Shown: positions 1 through 10,303, numbered from the stretch's first letter. The stretch is DNA of 64,000 nt from Argentina anserina (GCF_933775445.1 NW_026089536.1:372001-436000), one strand, 5' to 3'. Notes: a model not told the origin generated them from the sequence alone. Made by a program: numbers and translations.

Positions 1-311
1 TGAGTATCTTTTCATCGTTTGCGTATCTTTACTATTCCAATTGTGTATCTTTACATCGTTTGCGTATCTTTACTATTCCAATTGTTTATCTTTTCATTTC
101 TCGTTTGAGTATCTTTCTGTAAGGCTTCTGATGCGAGTTTCTAATGTATTTGAGAGTTTTGCAAGTGTGGGAGTGTGTTTCTTTCAAACTGAGTATCTTT
201 ACATCGTTTGCGTATCTTTACTATTCTAATTGTGTATCTTTATATCGTTTGCGTATCTTTACTATTCCAATTGTGTATCTTTACATCGTTTGCGTATCTT
301 TACTATTCTAA

Positions 312-1012
312 TTGTGTATCTTTTCATTTCTCGTTTGAGTATCTTTCTGTAAGGCTTCTAATGCGAGTTTCTATTGTATTTGAGAGTTTTGCAAGTGTGG
401 TAGTGTGTTTCTTTCAAACTGAGTATCTTTACATCCTTTGCGTATCTTTACTATTCCAATTGTGTATCTTTTCATTTCTCGTTTGATTATCTTTCTGTAA
501 GGCTTCTGATGCGAGTTTCTATTGTATTTGAGAATTTTGCAAGTGTGGGAGTGTGTTTCTTTCAAACTGAGTATCTTTACATCGTTTGCGTATCTTTACT
601 ATTCCAATTGTGTATCTTTAGATCGATTGCGTATCTTTACTATTCCAATTGTGTATCTTTTCATTTCTCGTTTGAGTATCTTTCTGTAAGGCTTCTAATG
701 CGAGTTTCTATTGTATTTGAGAGTTTTGCAAGTGTGGTAGTGTGTTTCTTTCAAACTGAGTATCTTTACATCCTTTGCGTATCTTTACTATTCCAATTGT
801 GTATCTTTTCATTTCTCGTTTGATTATCTTTCTGTAAGGCTTCTGATGCGAGTTTCTATTGTATTTGAGAATTTTGCAAGTGTGGGAGTGTGTTTCTTTC
901 AAACTGAGTATCTTTACATCGTTTGCGTATCTTTACTATTCCAATTGTGTATCTTTAGATCGATTGCGTATCTTTACTATTCCAATTGTGTATCTTTTCA
1001 TTTCTCGTTTGA
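312..1012 (+). repeat. 337-bp dimer, two tandem copies
   Basis: Two adjacent copies at an offset of 337 bp, which equals one 148-bp plus one 189-bp monomer. Shared diagnostic variants prove the pairing: GTGGTAGTG, ACATCCTTTGCG, GTTTGATTATC, GAGAATTTTGC and TTAGATCGATTGC each occur once per copy in the same order. The match ends near 1012, where the second copy turns into GAGTATGTTTCTCTAAGG. Confidence 0.8.
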
Positions 1013-2268
1013 GTATGTTTCTCTAAGGCTTTCTGATGCGAGTTTCTATTGTATTTGACAGTTTTGCAAGTGTGGGAGTGTATTTCTTTCAAACTGAGTA
1101 TCTTTACATCGTTTGCGTATCTTTACTATTCCAATTGTGTATCTTTTCATTTCTCGTTTGAGTATCTTTCTGTAAGGCTTTTTGATGCGAGTTTCTATTG
1201 AATTTGAGAGTTTTGCAAGTGTGGGAGTGTGTTTCTTTCAAACTGAGTATCTTTACATCGTTTGCGTATCTTTACTATTCCACTTGTGTATCTTTACATC
1301 GTTTGCTTATCTTTACTATTCCAATTGTGTATCTTTACATCGTTTGCGTATCTTTACTATTCCAATTGTGTATCTTTTCATTTCTCGTTGGAGTATCTTT
1401 CTGTAAGGCTTCTGATGCGAGTTTCTATTGTATTTGAGAGTTTTGCAAGTGTGGGAGTGTGTTTTTTTCAAACTGAGTATCTTTACATCGTTTGCGTATC
1501 TTTACTATTCCAATTGTGTATCTTTACATCGTTTGCGTATCTTTACTATTCCAATTGTGTATCTTTTCATTTCTCGTTTGAGTATCTTTCTGTAAGGCTT
1601 CTGATGCGAGTTTCTATTGTATTTGAGAATTTTGCAAGTGTGGGAGTGTGTTTCTTTCAAACTGAGTATCTTTACATCGTTTGCGTATCTTTACTATTCC
1701 AATTGTGTATCTTTAGATCGATTGCGTATCTTTACTATTCCAATTGTGTATCTTTTCATTTCTCGTTTGAGTATGTTTCTCTAAGGCTTTCTGATGCGAG
1801 TTTCTATTGTATTTGACAGTTTTGCAAGTGTGGGAGTGTGTTTCTTTCAAACTGAGTATCTTTACATCGTTTGCGTATCTTTACTATTCCAATTGTGTAT
1901 CTTTTCATTTCTCGTTTGAGTATCTTTCTGTAAGGCTTTTTGATGCGAGTTTCTATTGAATTTGAGAGTTTTACAAGTGTGGGAGTGTGTTTCTTTCAAA
2001 CTGAGTATCTTTACATCGTTTGCGTATCTTTACTATTCCACTTGTGTATCTTTACATCGTTTGCGTATCTTTACTATTCCAATTGTGTATCTTTACATCG
2101 TTTGCGTATCTTTACTATTCTAATTGTGTATCTTTTCATTTCTCGTTTGAGTATCTTTCTGTAAGGCTTCTGATGCGAGTTTCTATTGTATTTGAGAGTT
2201 TTGCAAGTGTGGGAGTGTGTTTCTTTCAAACTGAGTATCTTTACATCGTTTGCGTATCTTTACTATTC
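830..2268 (+). repeat. 758-bp offset duplication
   Basis: The block at about 830-1510 recurs at about 1588-2268. Shared rare variants in the same order are GAGAATTTTGC, TAGATCGATTGC, GAGTATGTTTCTCTAAGG, TTTGACAG, GGCTTTTTGATG and CCACTTGTG. A few substitutions separate the copies, for example TTTGCTTATC near 1300 against TTTGCGTATC near 2058. Confidence 0.7.
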
Positions 2269-3232
2269 CAATTGTGTATCTTTTCATTTCTCGTTTGAGT
2301 ATCTTTCTGTAAGGCTTCTGATGCGAGTTTCTATTGTATTTGAGAATTTTGCAAGTGTGGGAGTGTGTTTGTTTCAAACTGAGTATCTTTACATCGTTTG
2401 CGTATCTTTACTATTCCAATTGTGTATCTTTTCATTTCTCGTTTGAGTATCTTTCTCTAAGGCTTTCTGATGCGAGTTTCTATTGTATTTGAGAGTTTTG
2501 CAAGTGTGGGAGTGTGTTTCTTTCAAACTGAGTATCTTTACATCGTTTGCGTATCTTTACTATTGCAATTGTGTATCTTTTCATTTCTCGTTTGAGTATC
2601 TTTCTGTAATGCTTTTTGATGCGAGTTTCTATTGAATTTGAGAGTTTTGCAAGTGTGGGAGTGTCTTTCTTTCAAACTGAGTATCTTTACATCGTTTGCG
2701 TATCTTTACTATTCCAATTGTGTATCTTTACATCGTTTGCGTATCTTTACTATTCCAATTGTCTATCTTTTCATTTCTCATTTGAGTATCTTTCTGTAAG
2801 GCTTCTAATGCGAGTTTCTATTGTATTTGAGAATTTTGCAAGTGTGGGAGTGTGTTTCTTTCAAACTGAGTATCTTTACATCGTTTGCGTATCTTTACTA
2901 TTCGAATTGTGTATCTTTTCATTTCTCGTTTGAGTATCTTTCTGTAAGGCTTCTGATGCGAGTTTCTATTGTATTTGAGAGTTTTGCAAGTGTGGGAGTG
3001 TGTTTCTTTCAAACTGAGTATCTTTACATCGTTTGCGTATCTTTACTATTCCAATTGTGTATCTTTACATCGTTTGCATATCTTTACTATTCCAATTGTG
3101 TATCTTTTCATTTCTCGTTTGAGTATCTTTCTGTAAGGCTTCTGATGCGAGTTTCTATTGTATTTGAGAATTTTGCAAGTGTGGGAGTGTGTTTCTTTCA
3201 AACTGAGTATCTTTACATCGTTTGCGTATGTT

Positions 3233-3970
3233 TACTATTCCAATTGTGTATCTTTTCATTTCTCGTTGGAGTATCTTTCTGTAAGGCTTCTGATGCGAGT
3301 TTCTATTGTATTTGAGAGTTTTGCAAGTGTGGGAGTGTGTTTTTTTCAAACTGAGTATCTTTACATCGTTTGCGTATCTTTACTATTCCAATTGTGTATC
3401 TTTACATCGTTTGCGTATCTTTACTATTCCAATTGTGTATCTTTTCATTTCTCGTTTGAGTATCTTTCTGTAAGGCTTCTGATGCGAGTTTCTATTGTAT
3501 TTGAGAATTTTGCAAGTATGGGAGTGTGTTTCTTTCAAACTGAGTATCTTTACATCGTTTGCGTATCTTTACTATTCCAATTGTGTATCTTTAGATCGAT
3601 TGCGTATCTTTACTATTCCAATTGTGTATCTTTTCATTTCTCGTTTGAGTATGTTTCTCTAAGGCTTTCTGATGCGAGTTTCTATTGTATTTGACAGTTT
3701 TGCAAGTGTGGGAGTGTGTTTCTTTCAAACTGAGTATCTTTACATCGTTTGCGTATCTTTACTATTCCAATTGTGTATCTTTTCATTTCTCGTTTGAGTA
3801 TCTTTCTGTAAGGCTTTTTGATGCGAGTTTCTATTGAATTTGAGAGTTTTGCAAGTGTGGGAGTGTGTTTCTTTCAAACTGAGTATCTTTACATCGTTTG
3901 CGTATCTTTACTATTCCAATTGTGTATCTTTACATCGTTTGCGTATCTTTACTATTCCAATTGTGTATCT
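3233..3970 (+). repeat. Second copy of the 1355-2092 block (offset 1,878 bp)
   Basis: Matches 1355-2092 at an offset of 1,878 bp. The rare forms CGTTGGAGTATC (1386 and 3264), the run GTGTTTTTTTCAAACTG, GAGTATGTTTCTCTAAGG (1772 and 3650) and GGCTTTTTGATG (about 1936 and 3814) are all retained. It ends where one copy gains an extra B module. It is therefore a third copy of part of the 758-bp unit. Confidence 0.7.
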
Positions 3971-4135
3971 TTTCATTTCTCGTTTGAGTATCTTTCTGTA
4001 AGGCTTCTTATGCGAGTTTCTATTGAATTTGAGAGTTTTGCAAGTGTGGGAGTGTGTTTCTTTCAAACTGAGTATCTTTACATCGTTTGCCTATCTTTAC
4101 TATTCCAATTGTGTATCTTTACATCGATTGCGTAT

Positions 4136-4140
4136 CTTTA
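4136..4140. repeat. Target-site duplication, left copy (CTTTA)
   Basis: The five satellite bases before the TG start of the inserted element are CTTTA, identical to the five bases after its CA end at 6401-6405. Five-base duplications are the usual size for LTR-retrotransposon integrase. The site lies inside GTATCTTTACTATTCC of a B module. Confidence 0.93.
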
Positions 4141-4509
4141 TGATAGGAGCACAAAGTGTGACGTTCTTAATGTGATTATGCCCTATTCTTACTCTTTGTT
4201 ACCTCTTATTTAGTATGTTTTAGTTTCTTTTGTAAGAATAAGTGTCTAGGTAGAGCTTATATCAATTATGAGTGAATTGATGATGAAATCGTGCTAAGTG
4301 TTAATAATCCTTGTTGAGATATGATTCCTTGTTCGAGTAGGATTCATCCTTTCGTATTTCTTTGTTTATAACATACTTATTCTTATTAGGAAATACAAAT
4401 CCATGTTGGAGAAGGAAAGCAATCCTAGTTCCACAAGGAAAGAGAAGAAAATACACTTAAAAGCCCAATCCATTCAAGAATCAAAATGCTGTCAATATTC
4501 GTAGTCCAA

Positions 4510-4640
4510 CTTCGACGGGCTCCCTTGGATAGCTCCGATCGAGTTAGAAGACCTACTTTATATGGAAATAAAGGTATTTGAGTCTAGTTTCTGTAGGATT
4601 TGGAATCAAATCAATATCTTATTCCTACAGAGAGATATGA
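4510..4640 (+). repeat. Diverged internal LTR repeat, copy 1
   Basis: Aligns with 5053-5187 at an offset of about 543 bp. Anchors in the same order are GGGCTCCCTTGGATAGCTC against GGGCTCCCCTGGACAGCTC, TTTATATGGA against TTCTATGGA, GTCTAGTTT against GTCTAGTTG, and TTGGAATCAAATCAATATC against TTGGAATCATCTCAATATC. The many substitutions and small indels show that this duplication is far older than the satellite duplications around it. Confidence 0.75.
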
Positions 4641-4800
4641 CTGAATCATTGATCGGAGGTCCAATGAACTCGGCGAAATTATCTCAGCCATTGATTTGCT
4701 TTTGATCCAAGGGTTATGAGGGAAACTTGGGACCTTGTTTGTCCTGCATATAGAGCACAAATATGATCAGAATCTCCAAAAATCCCTGCACCAAAGAATG

Positions 4801-4888
4801 TCAAAGAAGGCATGCAGCAAATTAAATGAGAAGAGGCAAGAAAGTCAAAGAAGGCATGCAGCAAATTTAATGAGGAGAGGTAAGAAAA
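4801..4888 (+). repeat. 44-bp tandem duplication in the LTR
   Basis: TCAAAGAAGGCATGCAGCAA begins at 4801 and again at 4845. The two 44-bp units differ at about four positions, for example ATTAAATGAG against ATTTAATGAG. It contains the palindrome GCATGC twice. Confidence 0.85.
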
Positions 4889-5052
4889 ATCAAACATGGC
4901 TGCAACAATTAAGACTTTTGCTGCCTCCCTAATTCAAAGGAAGAAATTTGTGCAAAAGAAATCAGCAATAAAGGAGGAAGAAGATATGTAATTAATGCAA
5001 AAGATATGCAATCCTTATAGAAATCAGAATTATGGCAGTGCAGATCATCCAT

Positions 5053-5187
5053 CTTTGAAGGGCTCCCCTGGACAGCTCAAAATGATTGAGAAAATGTACC
5101 TTCTATGGATGAAAAGCCACGGAAGTCTAGTTGAAATTGCCAGTTGGAATCATCTCAATATCTATTTTCTAGAGAAAGTTATGGCCA
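5053..5187 (+). repeat. Diverged internal LTR repeat, copy 2
   Basis: Partner of 4510-4640. It holds GGGCTCCCCTGGACAGCTC, CTATGGATGAAAAG, GGAAGTCTAGTTG and GGAATCATCTCAATATC in the same order as the first copy. The pair brackets the 44-bp tandem repeat. Confidence 0.75.
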
Positions 5188-5288
5188 CAACAAGGGACAA
5201 AGGTCAAATCTGCCGAATCTAGGAAACCTCAACCAATTTGGTTTCAACTTTGTGGACTTTGTGGCCATCCTCCCTTGGGTTTCTTCCT

Positions 5289-5298
5289 CTATATATAG
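5289..5298 (+). promoter_or_regulatory. Putative LTR TATA box
   Basis: CTATATATAG followed by CACCTCAATTCC is a strong plant-type TATA box. Transcription would be expected to start about 25-35 bp downstream, near 5320, which would mark the U3/R border. The downstream sequence is C-rich and A-rich, common for 5' leaders. The start itself cannot be seen from sequence. Confidence 0.65.
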
Positions 5299-5460
5299 CA
5301 CCTCAATTCCACAGAAACATATCATCAACCTTGCTCACAAGACTTGCCAAAGCTCTGCCCAAACACTTTCATTCACCAAGCATCATAGAATCCGAATTCA
5401 CCACCCTTCACCATATTTTCTGTCCAAAGCTTGGGAGCCTAGGATACCATTCTCTTGAAG

Positions 5461-5500
5461 AACCTTATGGCATGAACACTGTAAGGAACCTTGGAGGAGA
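5461..5500 (+). repeat. Short motifs echoed at 6055-6122
   Basis: AACCTTATGGCATGAAC (5461-5477) is matched by AACCTTACGGCATGAAC (6106-6122), and AGGAACCTTGGAGGA (near 5485) by AGGAACCTTGGGAGGA (near 6055). The two motifs are in opposite order at the two places. The meaning is unknown; they may be remnants of old internal duplication. Confidence 0.5.
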
Positions 5501-5747
5501 ATTATAAAGTGTAACTCTATGATCTTCATGTTTAGTTTTCGGGTTTTTATGTTCTTGTTCTTGGATGATTTATGTTTAGGTTTTGTTAAAGTTATTTTTA
5601 TTCTTGTCTATGAGATATTTGTAATTTTCGAATTACATGATGAATTAAGGTTTTCGATTTTTATTCAATGATTTTAGGTTTTATGCCATGAATTTCTGTT
5701 TATTTATTTAAATGATTTTCGGTGTGTTTGTACTTACGTGTGTGTTT

Positions 5748-5817
5748 GATACCCGGAAGTTGACGTCGCATGTGTAATAATCCAAAGTTATAAACGATTT
5801 TGATACTTGGGAGTTGA
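5748..5817 (+). repeat. Short repeat, 53-bp spacing, in the LTR
   Basis: TGATACCCGGAAGTTGA (5748-5764) and TGATACTTGGGAGTTGA (5801-5817) differ at three of 17 positions. This is a minor tandem echo in the putative U5. Confidence 0.5.
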
Positions 5818-6400
5818 TTAATTGTTTGTTCTTTGTCACCTTCACCGATTATTGCCTAGGTTCGGTTAGACTTGTGCATTTGAATATGTTTATCTTTTCT
5901 ATGTGATTTTTGGAATTGCATGATTGTTGGTTAAGTAGGTGACATGCTTAATGAATTCAATATGCGTGGCTTTGAAGTTGCATGGTAGGATAAGTATGTT
6001 AGATTTCGAATGAGGTTGGGACTGAGTTCGAATGTGTTAAAGTGTCATTGAGTTAGGAACCTTGGGAGGAACTTAACTGCATAACCGATTCTAGGATGTA
6101 TAATCAACCTTACGGCATGAACTTAATTGAGATTAGATTTCGTTACCTTTGTTCTTATGTTATTTGTTTGGTAATTTCTTATGTGTTGGTTGGTTGATCA
6201 CATGTATATATTAGTTTAGGTTTATTTTATGTTTGATCCGAAATATATCTCAAATCTTTTAAACTCTTATGAATTCGTTGTTAAATGTTTGTGATTCTTT
6301 ACCCTGGTTGGATCCCCGGTTTGTGAACGATACCCTCTTGCTTTATACTACTAACGATGCTTACAGGGTTAATATTGATCTCGAGTAATCGAACCGATCA

Positions 6401-6405
6401 CTTTA
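6401..6405. repeat. Target-site duplication, right copy (CTTTA)
   Basis: CTTTA immediately after the CA end of the element, identical to 4136-4140. Joining the flanks at one CTTTA restores one 190-bp monomer (GATGCGAG-type anchors at 4010 and 6465). Confidence 0.93.
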
Positions 6406-8325
6406 CAATTCCAATTGTGTATCTTTTCGTTTCTCGTTTGAGTATCTTTCTGTAAGGCTTTCTGATGCGAGTTTCTATTGTATTTGAGAGTTTTGCAAGT
6501 GTGGGAGTGTGTTTCTTTCAAACTGAGTATCTTTACATCGTTTGCGTATCTTTACTATTCCAATTGTTTATCTTTTCATTTCTCGTTTGAGTATCTTTCT
6601 GTAAGGCTTCTGATGCGAGTTTCTATTGTATTTGAGAGTTTTGCAAGTGTGGGAGTGTGTTTCTTTCAAACTGAGTATCTTTACATCGTTTGCGTATCTT
6701 TACTATTCCAATTGTGTATCTTTACATCGTTTGCGTATCTTTACTATTCTAATTGTGTATCTGTTCATTTCTCGTTTGAGTATCTTTCTGTAAGGCTTCT
6801 GATGCGAGTTTCTATTGTATTTGAGAGTTTTGCAAGTGTGGGAGTGTGTTTCTTTCAAACTGAGTATCTTTACATCGTTTGCGTATCTTTACTATTCCAA
6901 TTGTGTATCTTTACATCGTTTGCGTATCTTTACTATTCCAATTGTGTATCTTTTCATTTCTCGTTTGAGTATCTTTCTGTAAGGCTTCTGATGCGAGTTT
7001 CTATTGTATTTGAGAATTTTGCAAGTGTGGGAGTGTGTTTCTTTCAAACTGAGTATCTTTACATCGTTTGCCTATCTTTACTATTCCAATTGTGTATCTT
7101 TAAATCGTTTGCGTATCTTTACTATTCCAATTGTGTATCTTTTCATTTCTCGTTTGAGTATCTTTCTGTAAAGCTTCTGATGCAAGTTTCTATTGTATTT
7201 GAGAGTTTTGAAAGTGTGGGAGTGTGTTTCTTTCAAACTGAGTATCTTTACATCGTTTGCGTATCTTTATTATTCCAATTGTGTATCTTTTTATTTCTCG
7301 TTTGAGTATCTTTCTGTAAGGCTTCTGATGCGAGTTTCTATTGTATTTGAGAGTTTTGCAAGTGTGGGAGTGTGTTTCTTTCAAACTGAGTATCTTTACA
7401 TCGTTTGCGCATCTTTACTATTCCAATTGTGTATCTTTTCATTTCTCGTTTGAGTATCTTTCTGTAAGGCTTTTTTATGCGAGTTTCTATTGAATTTGAG
7501 AGTTTTGCAAGTGTGGGAGTGTGTTTCTTTCAAACTGAGTATCTTTACATCGTTTGCCTATCTTTACTATTCCAATTGTGTATCTTTAAATCGTTTGCGT
7601 ATCTTTACTATTCCAATTGTGTATCTTTACATCGTTTGCGTATCTTTACTATTCCAATTGTGTATCTTTTCATTTCTTGTTTGAGTATCTTTCTGTAAGG
7701 CTTTCTGATGCGAGTTTCTATTGTATTTGAGAGTTTTGCAAGTGTGGGAGTGTGTTTCTTTCAAACTGAGTATCTTTACATCGTTTGCGTATCTTTACTA
7801 TTCCAATTGTGTATCTTTACATCGTTTGCGTATCTTTACTATTCCAATTGTGTATCTTTTCATTTCTCGTTTGAGTATCTTTCTGTAAGGCTTTCTGATG
7901 CGAGTTTCTATTGAATTTGAGAGTTTTGCAAGTGTGGGAGTGTGTTTCTTTCAAACTGAGTATCTTTACATCGTTTGCCTATCTTTACTATTCCAATTGT
8001 GTATCTTTACATCGATTGCGTATCTTTACTATTCCAATTGTGTATCTTTTCGTTTCTCGTTTGAGTATCTTTCTCTAAGGCTTTCTGATGCGAGTTTCTA
8101 TTGTATTTGAGAGTTTTGCAAGTGTGGGAGTGTGGTTCTTTAAAACTGAGTATCTTTACATCGTTTGCGTATCTTTACTATTCCAATTGTGTTTCCATTC
8201 ATTTCTCGTTTGAGTATCTTTCTGTAAGGCTTCTGATGCGAGTTTCTATTGTATTTGAGAGTTTTGCAAGTGTGGGAGTGTGTTTCTTTCAAACTGAGTA
8301 TCTTTTCATCGTTTGCGTATCTTTA
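6401..8325 (+). repeat. 1.96-kb duplicated block, copy 1
   Basis: Matches 8326-10303. The offset is 1,920 bp at the left end and 1,961 bp from about 7190 onward, because copy 2 has one extra 41-bp B module near 8640-8720. Shared markers include TTTCGTTTCTCG, the pair AAGCTTCTGATGCAAG (about 7172 and 9133), TTTGAAAGTGTGG, and TTCTTTAAAACTG with GTTTCCATTC. Copy 1 starts at the LTR insertion. Confidence 0.8.
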
Positions 8326-10303
8326 CTATTCCAATTGTGTATCTTTTCGTTTCTCGTTTAAGTATCTCTCTGTAAGGCTTTCTGATGCGAGTTTCTATTG
8401 TATTTGAGAGTTTTGCAAGTGTGGGAGTGTGTTTCTTTCAAACTGAGTATCTTTACATCGTTTGCGTATCTTTACTATTCCAATTGTTTATCTTTTCATT
8501 TCTCGTTTGAGTATCTTTCTGTAAGGCTTCTGATGCGAGTTTCTATTGTATTTGAGAGTTTTGCAAGTGTGGGAGTGTGTTTCTTTCAAACTGAGTATCT
8601 TTACATCGTTTGCGTATCTTTACTATTCCAATTGTGTATCTTTACATCGTTTGCGTATCTTTACTATTCCAATTGTGTATCTTTACATCGTTTGCGTATC
8701 TTTACTATTCTAATTGTGTATCTGTTCATTTCTCATTTGAGTATCTTTCTGTAAGGCTTCTGATGCGAGTTTCTATTGTATTTGAGAGTTTTGCAAGTGT
8801 GGGAGTGTGTTTCTTTCAAACTGAGTATCTTTACATCGTTTGCGTATCTTTACTATTCCAATTGTGTATCTTTACATCGTTTGCGTATCTTTACTATTCC
8901 AATTGTGTATCTTTTCATTTCTCGTTTGAGTATCTTTCTGTAAGGCTTCTGATGCGAGTTTCTATTGTATTTGAGAATTTTGCAAGTGTGGGAGTGTGTT
9001 TCTTTCAAACTGAGTATCTTTACATCGTTTGCCTATCTTTACTATTCCAATTGTGTATCTTTAAATCGTTTGCGTATCTTTACTATTCCAATTGTGTATC
9101 TTTTCATTTCTCGTTTGAGTATCTTTCTGTAAAGCTTCTGATGCAAGTTTCTATTGTATTTGAGAGTTTTGAAAGTGTGGGAGTGTGTTTCTTTCAAACT
9201 GAGTATCTTTACATCGTTTGCGTATCTTTATTATTCCAATTGTGTATCTTTTTATTTCTCGTTTGAGTATCTTTCTGTAAGGCTTCTGATGCGAGTTTCT
9301 ATTGTATTTGAGAGTTTTGCAAGTGTGGGAGTGTGTTTCTTTCAAACTGAGTATCTTTACATCGTTTGCGTATCTTTACTATTCCAATTGTGTATCTTTT
9401 CATTTCTCGTTTGAGTATCTTTCTGTAAGGCTTTTTGATGCGAGTTTCTATTGAATTTGAGAGTTTTGCAAGTGTGGGAGTGTGTTTCTTTCAAACTGAG
9501 TATCTTTACATCGTTTGCCTATCTTTACTATTCCAATTGTGTATCTTTAAATCGTTTGCGTATCTTTACTATTCCAATTGTGTATCTTTACATCGTTTGC
9601 GTATCTTTACTATTCCAATTGTGTATCTTTTCATTTCTTGTTTGAGTATCTTTCTGTAAGGCTTTCTGATGCGAGTTTCTATTGTATTTGAGAGTTTTGC
9701 AAGTGTGGGAGTGTGTTTCTTTCAAACTGAGTATCTTTACATCGTTTGCGTATCTTTACTATTCCAATTGTGTATCTTTACATCGTTTGCGTATCTTTAC
9801 TATTCCAATTGTGTATCTTTTCATTTCTCGTTTGAGTATCTTTCTGTAAGGCTTTCTGATGCGAGTTTCTATTGAATTTGTGAGTTTTGCAAGTGTGGGA
9901 GTGTGTTTCTTTCAAACTGAGTATCTTTACATCGTTTGCCTATCTTTACTATTCCAATTGTGTATCTTTACATCGATTGCGTATCTTTACTATTCCAATT
10001 GTGTATCTTTTCGTTTCTCGTTTGAGTATCTTTCTCTAAGGCTTTCTGATGCGAGTTTCTATTGTATTTGAGAGTTTTGCAAGTGTGGGAGTGTGGTTCT
10101 TTAAAACTGAGTATCTTTACATCGTTTGCGTATCTTTACTATTCCAATTGTGTTTCCATTCATTTCTCGTTTGAGTATCTTTCTGTAAGGCTTCTGATGC
10201 GAGTTTCTATTGTATTTGAGAGTTTTGCAAGTGTGGGAGTGTGTTTCTTTCAAACTGAGTATCTTTTCATCGTTTGCGTATCTTTACTATTCCAATTGTG
10301 TAT
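8326..10303 (+). repeat. 1.96-kb duplicated block, copy 2
   Basis: Second copy of 6401-8325. Small differences include GTTTAAGTATCTCTC near 8357, TTTCTCATTTGAG near 8730, and GAATTTGTGAG near 9877 where copy 1 has GAATTTGAGAG. It ends near 10303, where copy 1 has TTTCGTTTCTCG and this copy TTTCATTTCTCG. Confidence 0.8.

Larger units (their letters stand above)
1..4140 (+). repeat. Satellite array, left arm (148/189/190-bp monomers)
   Basis: Uninterrupted head-to-tail satellite that continues off the left edge. Each monomer has module A (84-85 bp, with GATGCGAG, TTTGAGAG, GCAAGTGTGGGAG and TTTCAAACTGA), then one to three 41-bp B modules, then a 23-bp C module starting GTATCTTTTCATTTCTCG. One B gives about 148 bp, two about 189-190, three about 230. 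The consensus 148-bp unit is about 35% GC with 47% T and only 18% A on this strand. Left-arm private variants include GTGGTAGTG (about 398 and 735), TTTAGATCGATTGC (about 619, 956, 1714, 3592) and GAGTATGTTTCTCTAAGG (1014, 1772, 3650). The stretch 2270-3230 is ordinary monomers in which I found no further long duplication. No gene is present; the open frames are products of the repeat. Confidence 0.97.
4141..5288 (+). promoter_or_regulatory. Putative U3 region of the solo LTR
   Basis: The part of the LTR upstream of the TATA box. It is purine-rich in its second half and contains two levels of internal duplication: a diverged pair at 4510-4640 and 5053-5187, and a 44-bp tandem pair at 4801-4888. 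Repeats in U3 often reflect duplicated enhancer or regulatory sequence in LTR elements in general; whether these act that way is inference. The U3 label depends on the TATA assignment. Confidence 0.5.
4141..6400 (+). mobile_element. Solo LTR of an LTR retrotransposon (2,260 bp)
   Basis: Non-satellite insertion starting TGATAGGAGCACAAAG and ending CGAACCGATCA. It has the canonical TG...CA termini, with TGAT/ATCA inverted ends, and a perfect 5-bp target duplication. Its start does not recur near its end, so it is not a short two-LTR element, and no gag-pol-like coding sequence, primer-binding site or polypurine tract is visible. The simplest reading is a solo LTR left by recombination between the two LTRs of a full element. 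A TATA box at 5289-5298 supports an LTR reading left to right. The length is long for an LTR and occurs in several plant Ty3/gypsy and Ty1/copia groups; I cannot assign the lineage. Short open frames inside (such as 4735-4932 and 4995-5222) show no recognisable domain. An alternative is a non-autonomous element of unknown type. Confidence 0.88.
5320..6400 (+). other. Putative R-U5 region of the solo LTR
   Basis: T-rich, long, and without a convincing open frame. I found no canonical AATAAA after the putative start, but plant polyadenylation signals are loose, so the R/U5 border cannot be placed. It ends CGATCA directly at the target-site duplication. In a full element U5 would be followed by a primer-binding site; here satellite resumes, which supports a solo LTR. 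Confidence 0.45.

Noticed and set aside
371..565. A recurrent 64-codon minus-strand frame (Lys/Arg-rich) as a small basic protein
   Set aside because: It is the reverse complement of the 148-bp monomer, present wherever two A modules flank a single B. No promoter or conservation beyond the repeat is seen.
1..4140. CENP-B box in the monomer
   Set aside because: No stretch read on either strand matched the spaced TTCG...CGGG core; CTCGTTTGA and ATCGTTTGC are only loosely similar.
4735..5507. Short open frames inside the solo LTR as genes
   Set aside because: They are 62-105 codons, overlap one another in different frames, cross the putative TATA box, and have no recognisable domain.
4141..6400. 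Complete non-autonomous retrotransposon with two short LTRs, or a DNA transposon
   Set aside because: The first 20 bases do not recur near the 3' end. TG...CA ends with a 5-bp target duplication fit an LTR, and no long terminal inverted repeat is present.
6478..7305. A 275-codon open frame, and many of 60-218 codons, on the + strand as a repeat-protein gene family
   Set aside because: The frames follow the satellite, are ended by one-base monomer length changes, start at the same GATGCGAG of each monomer, and show no known domain. The nucleotide repeat explains them fully.
6401..10303. The LTR insertion as the cause of the 1.96-kb duplication that starts at its right edge
   Set aside because: Copy 2 has no LTR remnant and its upstream sequence differs. 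The edge is only located to within a few tens of bases, so the coincidence is not strong enough to claim a causal link.
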